A stretch of 64,000 nt of DNA from DATKJS01 sp050015275 (GCA_050015275.1 JBEKBS010000002.1:62001-126000); one strand, 5' to 3'. Numbered from the stretch's first letter, positions 16,681 to 26,319 are shown. Notes: generated by a model not told the origin, from the sequence alone. Translations and numbers: made by a program.

Positions 16681-18387
16681 CTACGGCCTCAGCTGGCGGT
16701 CCCTGATCGCGAGAAGCTCCTTCATGACGGGGAAAAGGTTTCCCGTCCACTCCCCGGTGCCGAAGGCGTCGTGGAGCTCGCGGTAAAGCCGGTAGAGCTC
16801 CACGTAGATTCTATGATTTTCCCGGTCCGGTTTGAAGGCTTTTTTCTTGACCCCCGACATCGCGGCCTGGGCCGCGGCGAAGGTCGCGTGGCCGCCCCCC
16901 CTCTTCCCGGCGACCACGGCCCCGGCCATGGCCGAGCCGAGGGCGCAGGCCTGGGCGGAGCGGGCGACCTTCATCTCGAGGCCGATAACGTCGGCGTAGA
17001 TCTGCATGACCAGCGGGTTCTTCTCGGCGATCCCGCCGCAGTTGACGACCTCGTTGATGTCGATCCCGAACTCCCGGAAGCGCTTGATGATGGTCAGGGC
17101 CCCGAAGGCCGTGGCCTCGATGAGGGCCCGATAGATCTCCCCGGGTTTCGTGTGGAGGGTCAGGCCGACGATGAGACCGGTCAGCCGCTGGTCCACGAGG
17201 ATCGTCCGGTTGCCGTTGTGCCAGTCGAGGGCGAGGAGGCCCGACTCCCCGGGCTTGAGGGCAGCGGCCTTCCGGGTCAGGGCTTCGTGGGAACCTTTCT
17301 TCGGCCCGCCCGGCTCCAGCTCGCTCACGAGCCAGTTGAAGATATCGCCGACCGCCGACTGCCCGGCCTCGAGCCCCAGGTAGCCCGGCAGGACCGAACC
17401 ATCGACGATGCCGCAGAGGCCTGGGATGTCCGGAAGCCTTTTTGCGGCCGGCCAGACGCAGATGTCGCAGGTGCTCGTGCCGATGATCTTGACGAAGCGC
17501 CCCGTGTCCACGCCGGCGCCGACGGCGCCCAAGTGGGCGTCGAACGCCCCGACCGCGACCTGGATGCCCGGCCTCAGCCCGAGCTTCTTGGCCCAATCCT
17601 TCGTGAGCGTCCCCGCGGCGATGTCCGCGGTGTAGGTTTTCTTGTAGAGGCGGTCGCGGAGCTCGCCGAGCCGCGGGTCGAGCTTGGCCAGGAAATCCCT
17701 GGCCGGCAGGCCCCCCCAGGCATCGTTGAACATCGCCTTGTGGCCGGCCGCGCACCGGCTCCGTTTCATCGTCAGCGGGTCGCTCGTGCCCGTGAGCGCG
17801 GCCGGGATGTAGTCGGCGCACTCGACCCAGGAGAAGGCGGCGGCCGAGACCTTCGGGTCCACCCTCAGGGCGTGGAGGATCTTGCTCCAGAACCACTCGG
17901 AGGAATAGGTCCCGCCGCACTTGGCCAGGTATTCCGGGTGCTCGCCCGCGGCCAGGGCCGTGATCTCCGCGGCCTCGCGGTGGCCGGTGTGGTCCTTCCA
18001 AAGCCAGGCGTGGGCGTTCGGGTCCTTCCGGAATTCCTTATAGAAGGCCAGGGGCTTGCCGGCCCGGTCCACGGGAAGCGGGGTCGAGCCGGTCGTGTCG
18101 ACGCCGATCCCGATGACGCCTTCCGGGACGAATTCCCTGTCCTTTTTTCCCGCCGCGGCGACAGCCTCCCTGACCGTCACCTCGATCCCCTCGATCCAGT
18201 CGGCCGGGTTCTGCCGGGCCAGGTTGGGATCCTTGGGGTCGAGGATGATGCCGGCGTCGCCGGTCGGGTAGTTGAAGATCGCGGTCCCGACCTCGTTCCC
18301 GTTCCGGACGTCAACGATGAGGGTCCGGACGGAGTTGGTCCCGAAGTCGAGGCCTATCGCGTATCTGGGCTTTTCTTTGTCAGCCAA
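16681..18387 (-). CDS. araB: ribulokinase
   Basis: A 568-residue FGGY-family kinase that phosphorylates L-ribulose with ATP. The N-terminal phosphate-binding motif is AIGLDFGTNSVRTLIVDV. AraB-type features include GTSTCDICVWP, GLEAGQSAVGDIFNWLV, and the C-terminal NCGGIAEKNPLVMQIYADV with SAQACALGSAMAGAV. I start at the TTG at 18387, because AAAGGAGAGGAAG sits just upstream and the protein then opens with Ala-Asp-Lys-Glu-Lys-Pro-Arg-Tyr-Ala-Ile, the normal N-terminus; a longer frame would read through the promoter. It is the first gene of the araB-araD-isomerase operon. Confidence 0.95.
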   Translation of the reverse strand: MADKEKPRYAIGLDFGTNSVRTLIVDVRNGNEVGTAIFNYPTGDAGIILDPKDPNLARQNPADWIEGIEVTVREAVAAAGKKDREFVPEGVIGIGVDTTGSTPLPVDRAGKPLAFYKEFRKDPNAHAWLWKDHTGHREAAEITALAAGEHPEYLAKCGGTYSSEWFWSKILHALRVDPKVSAAAFSWVECADYIPAALTGTSDPLTMKRSRCAAGHKAMFNDAWGGLPARDFLAKLDPRLGELRDRLYKKTYTADIAAGTLTKDWAKKLGLRPGIQVAVGAFDAHLGAVGAGVDTGRFVKIIGTSTCDICVWPAAKRLPDIPGLCGIVDGSVLPGYLGLEAGQSAVGDIFNWLVSELEPGGPKKGSHEALTRKAAALKPGESGLLALDWHNGNRTILVDQRLTGLIVGLTLHTKPGEIYRALIEATAFGALTIIKRFREFGIDINEVVNCGGIAEKNPLVMQIYADVIGLEMKVARSAQACALGSAMAGAVVAGKRGGGHATFAAAQAAMSGVKKKAFKPDRENHRIYVELYRLYRELHDAFGTGEWTGNLFPVMKELLAIRDRQLRP

Positions 18388-18430
18388 CTTCCTCTCCTTT
18401 CGGCTCCGCCGCTTTTCCCGCCACCATCTT

Positions 18431-18458
18431 ATTATATCCACTCCGGGGGACGGGGCAA
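18431..18458 (-). promoter_or_regulatory. predicted promoter of the araBD-isomerase operon
   Basis: On the minus strand TTGCCC (18453-18458) and TATAAT (18431-18436) are separated by 16 bases, giving a leader of roughly 35-40 bases ahead of the TTG start of araB. The 200-base gap to the divergent gene at 18588 also holds an AT-rich TATATAATATATC tract (around 18507-18522) that could serve the rightward gene. No AraR or AraC site was recognised. Confidence 0.5.
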
Positions 18459-18587
18459 CCTCCGGGGACAAAATTTCGGGGGGAAAAATATCTTCGCTCG
18501 CGCCGATAATATATAATATATCAGCCCAGAGGGCCAATGAAGCCTTTGTCTCTCGCCGGAAAGAATTGCGTCACCAAGGGAGGACTC

Positions 18588-21326
18588 ATGAAAATCCGTC
18601 TGCCCGGAAAAACATGCCTTTTGACCTTGATCGCTCTCCTGGCGGCCGGCCCCGCAGCCTTCGCGGCGGAGCGGCCCGCGGGGGACCTTCTCAAGAGCTT
18701 CACCTATCGCAACCTCGGCCCCTTCCGGGCCGGCTCGTGGGTCTCGACGATCGCCGTCCCTGCGGCTCCGGCGCGGGAGCACCTCTACACGATCTACGTC
18801 GGCATGCGGAACGGCGGCGTCTGGAAGACGACGAACAACGGCGTCACCTTCGAGCCTGTCTTCGACGCCCAGGAAAAGCTCTCCATGGGCGACATCGCCG
18901 TCGCGCCCTCGAACGCGAACATCGTCTGGGTCGGGACCGGGGACGCCTTTTGCACCCGGATGTCGACGTCCGGCGACGGGATCTACAAGTCCGTCGATGC
19001 CGGCAAGACCTGGACGAACATGGGCCTCCGCGATTCGCACCACATCGCCCGGATCATGGTCCACCCGGAGAACCCCGATATCGTCTATGTCGCCGCGATG
19101 GGCCACCTCTTCTCGACCAACCCCGAGCGTGGTGTCTTCAAGACGACCGACGGCGGCAGGACCTGGCAAAAGATCCTGTACGTCAATGACAGGATCGGCG
19201 CCGTGGACCTGATGCTCGTCCGGTCGGCCCCCGACACGCTCTACGCCGCGATGTACGACAAGGTCCGCCTGCCCTGGAATTACGAGATGGGCGGGCCCGA
19301 GAGCGGGATCTACAAGACGACCGACGGCGGCAGGACCTGGTCTCGCCTCGGCGGCGGACTCCCGGCCGGGAGGATCGGACGGATCGGCCTTGACGCCTTT
19401 CAAAAAAAACCGGATATCCTCTACGCCATCGTCGAAAACGGCAACCCACGGCCCGCCACCGCCCAGGAGGTCGAGCAGGACAAGCGCCGCGGGGGGGCTC
19501 CCCGGACGCGGACGGCCGGGAACGAAGTCTACCGGTCGGATGATGGCGGAAAATCCTGGCGCAAGGCGAACAAAGGCTACGAAGCGGCGCTTGACAAAGC
19601 GCCCTATTCTTTCAACATGCTCCGGATGGACCAGCAGGACCCGGACACGGTCTACGTCACCGGCCAGTCGCTGGCGAGCACCAACGACGGCGGCAGGACG
19701 TGGAAGGGTTTGAGCTGGCCGTCGAACGGCGTTTTCGAGCGGGGCTTCGGCGATTGGCGGACGCTTTGGGTCGACCCCGCCGACTCGAGCCGCCTGATCT
19801 TCGGCAGCGACGGCGGCGTTTATATCTCCTATGACCGTGGCCGGACCTGCCGGCATTTCGACAATGTCCCGGGCGGAGAGTTCTACGCCATCGGGGTTGA
19901 CATGGAAGACCCGTACAACATTTACGGCGGGCTGCAGGACCACGACTCCTGGAAAGGCCCGTCGAACGGCTGGGCCGGCGAAATCGCCCTCTCCGACTGG
20001 GTGACGGTCGGCCCCGGCGACGGCCAGTACAATCTGGTTGACCCGACGGACAGCCGCTGGGTCTACAACAGCCGCGAGTTCGGGGCCATGTGGCGCCTCG
20101 ACCAGAAGACCGGCGTTCCGACGGATATCCTGCCGAAGCGGACCGCAGGACAAAAGCCCCTACGTTTCAACTGGACGGCACCGCTCGCCATGTCGCCGCA
20201 CAATCCGTCGATTATCTACGCCGGCGCCCAGGTCCTCTTCCGGTCGCTCGACCGCGGCGACTACTGGCAGGAGGTCAGCCCCGACCTGACGACCGATGAC
20301 GATTCGAAGGAACACGGCGAGGGCAACATCTCCTACTGCACTCTCACGACGATCGGCGAGTCGCCGGTCAAGCCAGGCCTCATCTGGGTCGGCTCCGACG
20401 ACGGCAAGGTCCAGGTGACGCTCGACGGCGGCGCGACCTGGCTCGACCGGACGGCGAAGCTCGCTGCGGCCGGCGCGCCCGAGAACTTCTGGGTCAGCCG
20501 CGTCTTTCCCTCGCCCCATGACGCCGGGACGTGTTTCGTCGCCAAGACGGGCCTGCGTTTCGACCTCTTCCAGCCCGTGCTCTGCAAGACCATCGACTAC
20601 GGTGAAACCTGGACGAACATCGCGGGCGACCTCCCGGCCGGGAAGCCGATCAACGTCGTCATCCAGGACCGGAAAAACGCCGAGCTTCTCTTCGCCGGGA
20701 CCGAGCAGGGCGTGTACGCGACGCTCGACGGCGGGAAGACTTGGGCCCCGTTCAAGTCCAACATGCCCTGGCTCAAGGTCACGGACCTCCTCATCCATCC
20801 GCGGGAGAACGACCTCGTCGTGGCGACCTTCGGCCGCAGCCTGTGGGTCACGGACATCTCGCCGCTCCAGGAGCTGGGCGCGGCGACGCTCGCCGAGGAC
20901 GTCCATCTCTTCGACATCAAGCCGCGGACGCAGCGGATTTACGGCGCCGTCGGCGAGAATTACCAGCTCCTCGGCGACAGCCACCTCTCGACGCCGAACG
21001 AACCCAACGAGGTCATGATCAGCTATTATCTGAAGGAGAAGGCGGCGGGGCCGGTCAAGGTCACGGTGACCGACCCCTATGGCAAGCTCCTGGCCGAGCT
21101 CACGGGCAAGGGCGAGGCCGGGCTCAACAGCGTGGCTTGGTCCATGCGGGTCGAGCGGCCCGGCCAGCGCCAGGAGGGCTATGAGGGGTATTTTGGCGGG
21201 CGGCTTGTCGACCCTGGAGAATACGTGGTGACCCTCGAGGCCGGCGGCCGGAAGCTCGTGAAAAAGGCCGCCATCCGGGGACGGCAGGGCTGGACCGTCG
21301 GCCCCGTCCCGGTCGAGATCAAGTAG
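18588..21326 (+). CDS. exported Asp-box beta-propeller protein (VPS10/sortilin-like)
   Basis: A 912-residue secreted protein with a signal peptide (CLLTLIALLAAGPAAFAAE). It contains many BNR/Asp-box repeats of the form S-x-D-x-G-x-T-W, such as SVDAGKTW, TTDGGRTW (twice), SDDGGKSW and LDGGKTW, which build large beta-propellers as in sortilin-type proteins. The C-terminal 180 residues form a separate beta-rich domain (VTVTDPYGKLLAELTGKGEAG) of the kind found in extracellular surface proteins. I see no sialidase Arg triad, so binding rather than catalysis is more likely. The start at 18588 has GGGAGGA upstream. It lies divergent to araB and 69 bases before the first GH127 gene, suggesting a role at the cell surface in the same process. 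Confidence 0.75.
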   Translation: MKIRLPGKTCLLTLIALLAAGPAAFAAERPAGDLLKSFTYRNLGPFRAGSWVSTIAVPAAPAREHLYTIYVGMRNGGVWKTTNNGVTFEPVFDAQEKLSMGDIAVAPSNANIVWVGTGDAFCTRMSTSGDGIYKSVDAGKTWTNMGLRDSHHIARIMVHPENPDIVYVAAMGHLFSTNPERGVFKTTDGGRTWQKILYVNDRIGAVDLMLVRSAPDTLYAAMYDKVRLPWNYEMGGPESGIYKTTDGGRTWSRLGGGLPAGRIGRIGLDAFQKKPDILYAIVENGNPRPATAQEVEQDKRRGGAPRTRTAGNEVYRSDDGGKSWRKANKGYEAALDKAPYSFNMLRMDQQDPDTVYVTGQSLASTNDGGRTWKGLSWPSNGVFERGFGDWRTLWVDPADSSRLIFGSDGGVYISYDRGRTCRHFDNVPGGEFYAIGVDMEDPYNIYGGLQDHDSWKGPSNGWAGEIALSDWVTVGPGDGQYNLVDPTDSRWVYNSREFGAMWRLDQKTGVPTDILPKRTAGQKPLRFNWTAPLAMSPHNPSIIYAGAQVLFRSLDRGDYWQEVSPDLTTDDDSKEHGEGNISYCTLTTIGESPVKPGLIWVGSDDGKVQVTLDGGATWLDRTAKLAAAGAPENFWVSRVFPSPHDAGTCFVAKTGLRFDLFQPVLCKTIDYGETWTNIAGDLPAGKPINVVIQDRKNAELLFAGTEQGVYATLDGGKTWAPFKSNMPWLKVTDLLIHPRENDLVVATFGRSLWVTDISPLQELGAATLAEDVHLFDIKPRTQRIYGAVGENYQLLGDSHLSTPNEPNEVMISYYLKEKAAGPVKVTVTDPYGKLLAELTGKGEAGLNSVAWSMRVERPGQRQEGYEGYFGGRLVDPGEYVVTLEAGGRKLVKKAAIRGRQGWTVGPVPVEIK

Positions 21327-21395
21327 GAGGGGGCGGAGAACATCTCCGGGGTCCTCATGGATCCCGCCCGCACCCCGTGAAATGGCCAACGGACG

Positions 21396-23411
21396 ATGAG
21401 CATGGATAACCCGCTGACTGGCGTGTTGCTGGCCTCTCTATTTTTCCTCGTCACTCCAGCCCTGAGCATCTCGACCGAGAAAAAGGACTATCCCATCACT
21501 CCGGTGCCGTTCACGCAAGTCCGGGTGGCCGACGCATTCTGGCTTCCGCGGATCGAGACGAACCGGGCCGTGACCCTGCCCTTCCTGTTCAAGAAGAACG
21601 AGGAGACGGGCCGCTTGGACAATTTCGCCATCGCCGGCGGGCTGATGAAAGGCCGCTACAGAGGGGAGCGATACAACGACACGGACGTTTACAAGCCCAT
21701 CGAGGGCGCGTCATATTCGCTCATGGTCCATCCCGACCCGGAGCTCGGACGGGCCCTGGACGCCATGATCGTCAAGATCGCCGCGGCCCAGGAGCCCGAC
21801 GGGTACCTTTTCACGGCCCGGACGTGCGACCCGTCCCACCCGCAGCCCGGGATCGGACCCGAGCGCTGGGTGGAGGAGACGGTCAGCCACGAGCTCTACA
21901 ATGCCGGCCACCTCTACGAAGCGGCCGTCGCCCATTACCTCGCGACGGGGAAGCGCTCCCTCCTCGATGTGGCCATTAAGAATGCCGACCTCGTCGCGGC
22001 GACGTTCGGGCCCGACAAGCGCCACGGCTTTCCCGGGCACCAGGAGATCGAGCTGGCCCTCGTCAAGCTCTACCGCGTGACGGGCGATGAAAAGTACCTC
22101 GCCCTGGCCCGGTATTTCCTCGACCAGCGCGGCCGCGAGGTCACGCTGACCCAGTACCCTCCGGGCAGCCGCTTCTCCATCTACAACCAGCCGGAACAGA
22201 TCCAGGCCCACAAGCCCGTCCTCGAACAGGACGAGGCCGTCGGCCACGCCGTGCGCCTCACGTACATGGCCGCGGGCATGGCCGACATCGCCGCGATCTC
22301 CGGCGACAAGGCCTATCTCGGGGCCGTCTGTCGGCTCTGGAGAAATGTCGTCGAGAAGAAGATGTATCTCACTGGCGGGGTCGGTTCCCGCCACGACCGC
22401 GAGCGCTTCGGGGAAAACTATGAGCTTCCCAACCTGACGGGGTATCTCGAGACCTGCGCCTCGATCGGGATGGCCTTCTGGAACCAGCGGATGTTCCTCC
22501 TTACGGGGGACGCCCGGTATGTCGACGTCATGGAGAAGGTCGTTTACAACGGGGTCCTTTCGGGCGTCTCGCTCGACGGCCGGGCCTTTTTTTACGCCAA
22601 TCCCCTCGAATCCGACGGAAAGTTCAGGTTCAACCAGGGCCTGCTCGGCCGGGCGCCGTTCTTTGAGACGGCCTGCTGCCCGGGCAACATCAGCCGGTTC
22701 ATCCCCTCGTTCCCGGGGTATGTGTACGCCGTGAAAAACGACTCGCTCTACGTCAACCTTTTCGTCCAGGGCGAGGGCACGGCCGACGTCGGGGGCCGGA
22801 AGGTCAGGGTCAGACAGGAGACCCGTTACCCCTGGGACGGTACTGTCAAGATCACGGTCGAGCCCGACGGCAAGGCGGCCTGGACACTCCTCGTCCGCAT
22901 CCCGGGCTGGGCCCGGGGCGAGGCCGTGCCGGGCGATCTCTATCGCTTCATCGATGACCCCAAGGGCAAGCCGTCGCTCAGGGTCAACGGGAAAACCGTC
23001 GCAATCACCCTCGACCGAGGTTTCGCCAGGATCCGCCGCGAGTGGAAGATGGGCGACGTCATCGAGCTCGCCCTGCCCATGCCGGTCCGGCGGGTGGTCG
23101 CGAACGACGCCGTCAAGGACGATGCCGGCAAGGTCGCGCTCGTCAGGGGACCGCTCGTCTACTGCGCCGAGTGGCCCGACAACGGCGGACGCGTCCTCGA
23201 CCTGGCCCTGCCGGACGACCGGCCGCTCCGGGCTGAGTTCCGGCCGGACCTTCTCAGCGGTGTGGTCGTTGTCAACGGGGACGCGGCGGACCTCTCCGGC
23301 GACCCGGGCGGCCGCGCCTCCCTCCGCGGCCGCCGTTTCATGGCCATCCCGTATTACGCCTGGGCCCACCGCGGGCCCGGGGAAATGGCGGTCTGGCTGC
23401 CCCGAAAATAA
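21396..23411 (+). CDS. GH127 beta-L-arabinofuranosidase (first of three), exported
   Basis: A 671-residue enzyme with a hydrophobic export signal (VLLASLFFLVTPALS). GH127 enzymes release beta-L-arabinofuranose, as in Bifidobacterium HypBA1, which acts on hydroxyproline-linked arabino-oligosaccharides. The zinc-thiolate catalytic set of HypBA1 (E338, C340, C417 nucleophile, C418) maps to E352, C354 (LETCASIG), C427 and C428 (ACCPGN); a Glu 16 residues before E352 fits the acid/base E322. The (alpha/alpha)6 barrel runs to about residue 450 and beta-sandwich domains follow. Differing from the other two, it has CCPGN rather than CCPPN. It is followed directly by a REP-like repeat and a second GH127 gene. 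Confidence 0.92.
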   Translation: MSMDNPLTGVLLASLFFLVTPALSISTEKKDYPITPVPFTQVRVADAFWLPRIETNRAVTLPFLFKKNEETGRLDNFAIAGGLMKGRYRGERYNDTDVYKPIEGASYSLMVHPDPELGRALDAMIVKIAAAQEPDGYLFTARTCDPSHPQPGIGPERWVEETVSHELYNAGHLYEAAVAHYLATGKRSLLDVAIKNADLVAATFGPDKRHGFPGHQEIELALVKLYRVTGDEKYLALARYFLDQRGREVTLTQYPPGSRFSIYNQPEQIQAHKPVLEQDEAVGHAVRLTYMAAGMADIAAISGDKAYLGAVCRLWRNVVEKKMYLTGGVGSRHDRERFGENYELPNLTGYLETCASIGMAFWNQRMFLLTGDARYVDVMEKVVYNGVLSGVSLDGRAFFYANPLESDGKFRFNQGLLGRAPFFETACCPGNISRFIPSFPGYVYAVKNDSLYVNLFVQGEGTADVGGRKVRVRQETRYPWDGTVKITVEPDGKAAWTLLVRIPGWARGEAVPGDLYRFIDDPKGKPSLRVNGKTVAITLDRGFARIRREWKMGDVIELALPMPVRRVVANDAVKDDAGKVALVRGPLVYCAEWPDNGGRVLDLALPDDRPLRAEFRPDLLSGVVVVNGDAADLSGDPGGRASLRGRRFMAIPYYAWAHRGPGEMAVWLPRK

Positions 23412-23558
23412 ATTGGGGACACAACACTCATTTCCGAATTTCTTCATCGGCCGCGTGGCAGCGATTGCCGAAGTCCGGGGGAATTCGGTATAGTATGCCG
23501 GTCGATACGTCTTGCTGGAGTGAAGAGAATTTCGGAATTGAGTATTGTTTCCCCGAAT
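23411..23558. repeat. imperfect inverted repeat (REP/MITE-like) between two GH127 genes
   Basis: Left arm about 23413-23442 (starts TTGGGGACACAACACTC) and right arm about 23527-23556 match as reverse complements at 25 of 30 positions, enclosing 84 bases. The element begins at the stop codon of the upstream gene and ends just before the ribosome site (AAGGAGG at 23561-23567) of the next. It is a different sequence from the 14.4-kb repeat but shares the GG(T/G)GACACA head. Confidence 0.6.
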
Positions 23559-23573
23559 CAAAGGAGGCTGGCG

Positions 23574-26090
23574 ATGAGAAACGGAATCCCGGCCAGGGTC
23601 CTGCTCCTGGCCCTTGCCCTGAGCTTTTCCCTGACCTGCGCCAAGCAGGCCCCAAAGGCCGATTACCCCGTGAAACCGGTGCCCTTCACGGACGTCCACC
23701 TCACGGACGTTTTTTGGGCGCCGCGCCTCGAGACCAACCGGGCCGTGACCATCCCTCACATCCTCAAGGAGGACGAGGAGACGGGCCGCCTCAAGAATTT
23801 CGACACGGCCAAGGACGCGCTCGCCGGCGCCACGGACCTCAAGTTCTGCACCCTGTACCCCTTCGACGACTCCGATGTCTATAAGACCATCGAGGCGGCT
23901 TCGTACGCTTTGGCCACGCACCCCGACCCGGAGCTCGACAAGAGCGTCGACGGGGTCATCGACAGGATCGCTGCGGCCCAGGAGCCGGACGGCTACCTCT
24001 ACACGGTCCGGACGATCGGCGGCCCGCCGCCCGTCGACTGGTTGGGAAAAGAACGCTGGTCTAATCTCGATATGAGTCATGAACTCTACAACCTCGGGCA
24101 TCTCTATGAGGCCGCGGTCGCCCACCACCAGGCCACCGGGAAAACGAGCCTCCTGAACATCGCCATGAAAAGCGCCGATCTCGTCGCCAGGGAGTTCGGC
24201 CCCGGCAAGCGGACGAACCCGCCCGGCCACGAGGAGATCGAGATCGGCCTGGTCAAGCTCTACCGGGCCACGGGCAAGATGAAATACCTCGACCTGGCCA
24301 AGTTCTTCGTCGACGCCCGCGGCAAGACCGAAGGGCGCGTCCCTTACCGCGGCGCGTCCGGGGAAATGCTCCTCTACGGCGAATACTCCCAGGACCACAA
24401 GCCCTTTATCGAGCAGACGGAGGCCGTGGGGCACGCCGTCAGGGCCGGATATCTCTACGCGGGCGCGGCCGACGTCGCCGCCCTCACCGGGGACAAGGCC
24501 TACGTCGCGGCCCTCGACAAGATCTGGGCCGACGTCGCCGGGACGAAGATCTATCTCACCGGCGGCATCGGAGCGGCCGGCGGCTGGGAAGGCTACGGCC
24601 CGGCCTACCGGCTGCCGAACGCCAGCGCCTACGCCGAGACGTGCGCCAACATCGCCACGTTCCTCTGGAACTCGCGGATGTTCCGCCTCGAGGAGGATGC
24701 CAAGTACGTCGATGTCATGGAGCGCATCCTCTATAACGGCGTCCTCTCCGGGATCTCGCTCTCCGGCGACCGCTTCTTCTACCCCAACCCGCTGGCGTCC
24801 TTCGGCCAGCATGAGCGCGTGCCCTGGTTCAGCTGCGCCTGCTGCCCGCCGAACGTGGCCCGGGTCCTGGCCTCCATCCCCGGGTACGTTTACGCGGCCG
24901 ACGGCGACAAGGTCTACGTGAATCTTTATGCCCAGGGGACGGGAACGGTCACGGCCGGAAAGGCGAAGCTCGAGATCGTCCAGACGACGGAATACCCCTG
25001 GAAGGGCGATGTCAGGATCGAGGTCAGACCGGCGAGGCCGGCGGCGCTCACCCTGTACGTCCGGATCCCCGGGTGGGCGCTCGGCAGGCCCATTCCCTCC
25101 GACCTTTACAGGTACACGGACGGCCCGGCCGGGACGCCCGCGGCGGACGCGAAAGGCGCGGGGGCCGAGGTCGTGTCCCTGCCCCTCGTGAAGGACGTCG
25201 AGCTCCCCGAGGTCGAAGTCAACGGGCAGCCGGTCGATCTAGTCCTCAAAAAAGGCTACCTCCTGATCAACAGGACCTGGCAGGCGGGCGACGTCGTCGA
25301 GGTCAAGTTCCCCATGCCCGTCCGGCGGGTCGTTGCCAACGACAAGGTCGAAGCCGACCTGGGCCGGGTCGCGGTCGAGCGCGGGCCGCTCGTTTATTGC
25401 GTCGAATGGGCGGACAATGACGGCCGGGTGTCGAACTTCGTCCTCCCGGACGGCGCCACCTTGGCGGCCGAGAAGCGGCCGGACCTCCTCGATGGGGTCG
25501 TGACCGTCCAGGGCGAGGCGGAGGCCGTGAGCGAAAAGGGCGGAAAGGCCGTCATCGAAAAGAAGGCGATCACCCTGATCCCGTACTTCGCCTGGGCCAA
25601 CCGGGGCCGGGGCGAGATGGAAGTCTGGATCGCCCGCGAACCGGGGAAGGCCAGGATCGCCGCTGAGCCCGGGCTCTCGGCCAGCGCGACCGTGACGGCC
25701 TCGGAAGGGGCGAAAGGTCTGAAGGCCATCAATGACCAGTATGCCCCCGAAAGTTCCGACGACGCCGCGGGCTACATGCACTGGTGGCCGAAAAAAGGGA
25801 CGGCCGAGTGGGTCGAGTACGCGTTCAAGGGGCCGGTCCGGGTTTCTGAGGCGTCCGTGTACTGGTTCGACGACACGGGCGGCGGCGAGTGCCGCGTCCC
25901 CGCATCGTGGCGGATCGTCTACAAGGCGGGGGACAAGTGGCTGCCGGTGGCCGGCCCGGGACCCTACGGCGTGGCGAAAGACGTTTGGAACACGGTGAAG
26001 TTCGCGCCGGTCCGGATAACGGCCCTGCGGCTCGAAGTCCAGATGCAGGGAAAATGGTCCGCCGGCGTCCTCGAGTGGAAAATCAAGTAG
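23574..26090 (+). CDS. GH127 beta-L-arabinofuranosidase with C-terminal carbohydrate-binding-like domain
   Basis: An 838-residue member, longer than the other two. The N-terminus is a signal peptide ending SFSLTCAKQ, possibly a lipoprotein signal with an atypical Thr before Cys. Catalytic residues are E355, C357 (AETCANIA), C423 and C424 (CACCPPN). An extra cysteine, C421, sits two residues before the pair. The region around residues 505-545 carries an insertion rich in Ala and Gly. Beyond about residue 690 a discoidin/F5-8-type beta-sandwich follows (AEWVEYAFKGPVRVSEASVYWFDD to LRLEVQMQGKWSAGVLEWKIK), which probably binds sugar or cell surface. The ATG at 23574 follows AAGGAGG; upstream in-frame ATGs lie inside the repeat. 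Probably the same beta-L-arabinofuranoside cleavage on a longer or bound substrate. Confidence 0.92.
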   Translation: MRNGIPARVLLLALALSFSLTCAKQAPKADYPVKPVPFTDVHLTDVFWAPRLETNRAVTIPHILKEDEETGRLKNFDTAKDALAGATDLKFCTLYPFDDSDVYKTIEAASYALATHPDPELDKSVDGVIDRIAAAQEPDGYLYTVRTIGGPPPVDWLGKERWSNLDMSHELYNLGHLYEAAVAHHQATGKTSLLNIAMKSADLVAREFGPGKRTNPPGHEEIEIGLVKLYRATGKMKYLDLAKFFVDARGKTEGRVPYRGASGEMLLYGEYSQDHKPFIEQTEAVGHAVRAGYLYAGAADVAALTGDKAYVAALDKIWADVAGTKIYLTGGIGAAGGWEGYGPAYRLPNASAYAETCANIATFLWNSRMFRLEEDAKYVDVMERILYNGVLSGISLSGDRFFYPNPLASFGQHERVPWFSCACCPPNVARVLASIPGYVYAADGDKVYVNLYAQGTGTVTAGKAKLEIVQTTEYPWKGDVRIEVRPARPAALTLYVRIPGWALGRPIPSDLYRYTDGPAGTPAADAKGAGAEVVSLPLVKDVELPEVEVNGQPVDLVLKKGYLLINRTWQAGDVVEVKFPMPVRRVVANDKVEADLGRVAVERGPLVYCVEWADNDGRVSNFVLPDGATLAAEKRPDLLDGVVTVQGEAEAVSEKGGKAVIEKKAITLIPYFAWANRGRGEMEVWIAREPGKARIAAEPGLSASATVTASEGAKGLKAINDQYAPESSDDAAGYMHWWPKKGTAEWVEYAFKGPVRVSEASVYWFDDTGGGECRVPASWRIVYKAGDKWLPVAGPGPYGVAKDVWNTVKFAPVRITALRLEVQMQGKWSAGVLEWKIK

Positions 26091-26094
26091 TCAT

Positions 26095-26118
26095 TTCGGT
26101 GACACACAACTAATTACC
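26095..26118 (+). repeat. single arm of the 14.4-kb REP-like repeat
   Basis: Begins TTCGGTGACACACAACTAAT and continues ACC. Its 24 bases are identical to the reverse complement of the right arm and adjoining loop at 14.4 kb. It starts 4 bases after the stop codon of the second GH127 gene. No inverted partner occurs before the next gene. Confidence 0.7.
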
Positions 26119-26215
26119 AAAATAGGCCCAAACCCATATTTAGTGTATTTAGTAGGGGTTGCCATTATTGGCCACCGGCATTGTTGACCGTTATCGAGCG
26201 GGGATATAAAAAAAC

Positions 26216-26244
26216 TTGACAGTATGTACATATATGCATACATT
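26216..26244 (+). promoter_or_regulatory. promoter with overlapping operator-like dyad for the brnA-like gene
   Basis: TTGACA (26216-26221), a 17-base spacer and TACATT (26239-26244). The spacer and -10 box are covered by a 20-base dyad, GTATGTACATATATGCATAC (26222-26241), symmetric at 16 of 20 positions with perfect 5-base ends. A ribbon-helix-helix protein bound there would block RNA polymerase, so the product of the gene at 26320 may repress itself. Confidence 0.5.
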
Positions 26245-26319
26245 TATATAGAGATGCCGATGCGAGAGCGTTGCTCCTACGGGGATAAGGAAAAGGGTTA
26301 GAAGGAGGGCGTTTTCCAG

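Noticed and set aside
18588..21326. Sialidase annotation for the Asp-box protein
   Set aside because: Asp boxes are present but the sialidase Arg triad and RIP motif are not recognisable.
21711..24812. 1033-residue open frame on the minus strand
   Set aside because: It lies antisense to two clear GH127 genes. Long antisense frames are expected in GC-rich DNA with strong third-position bias, and the translation is low-complexity (Glu/Asp/Gly/Arg/Val-rich) without motifs.
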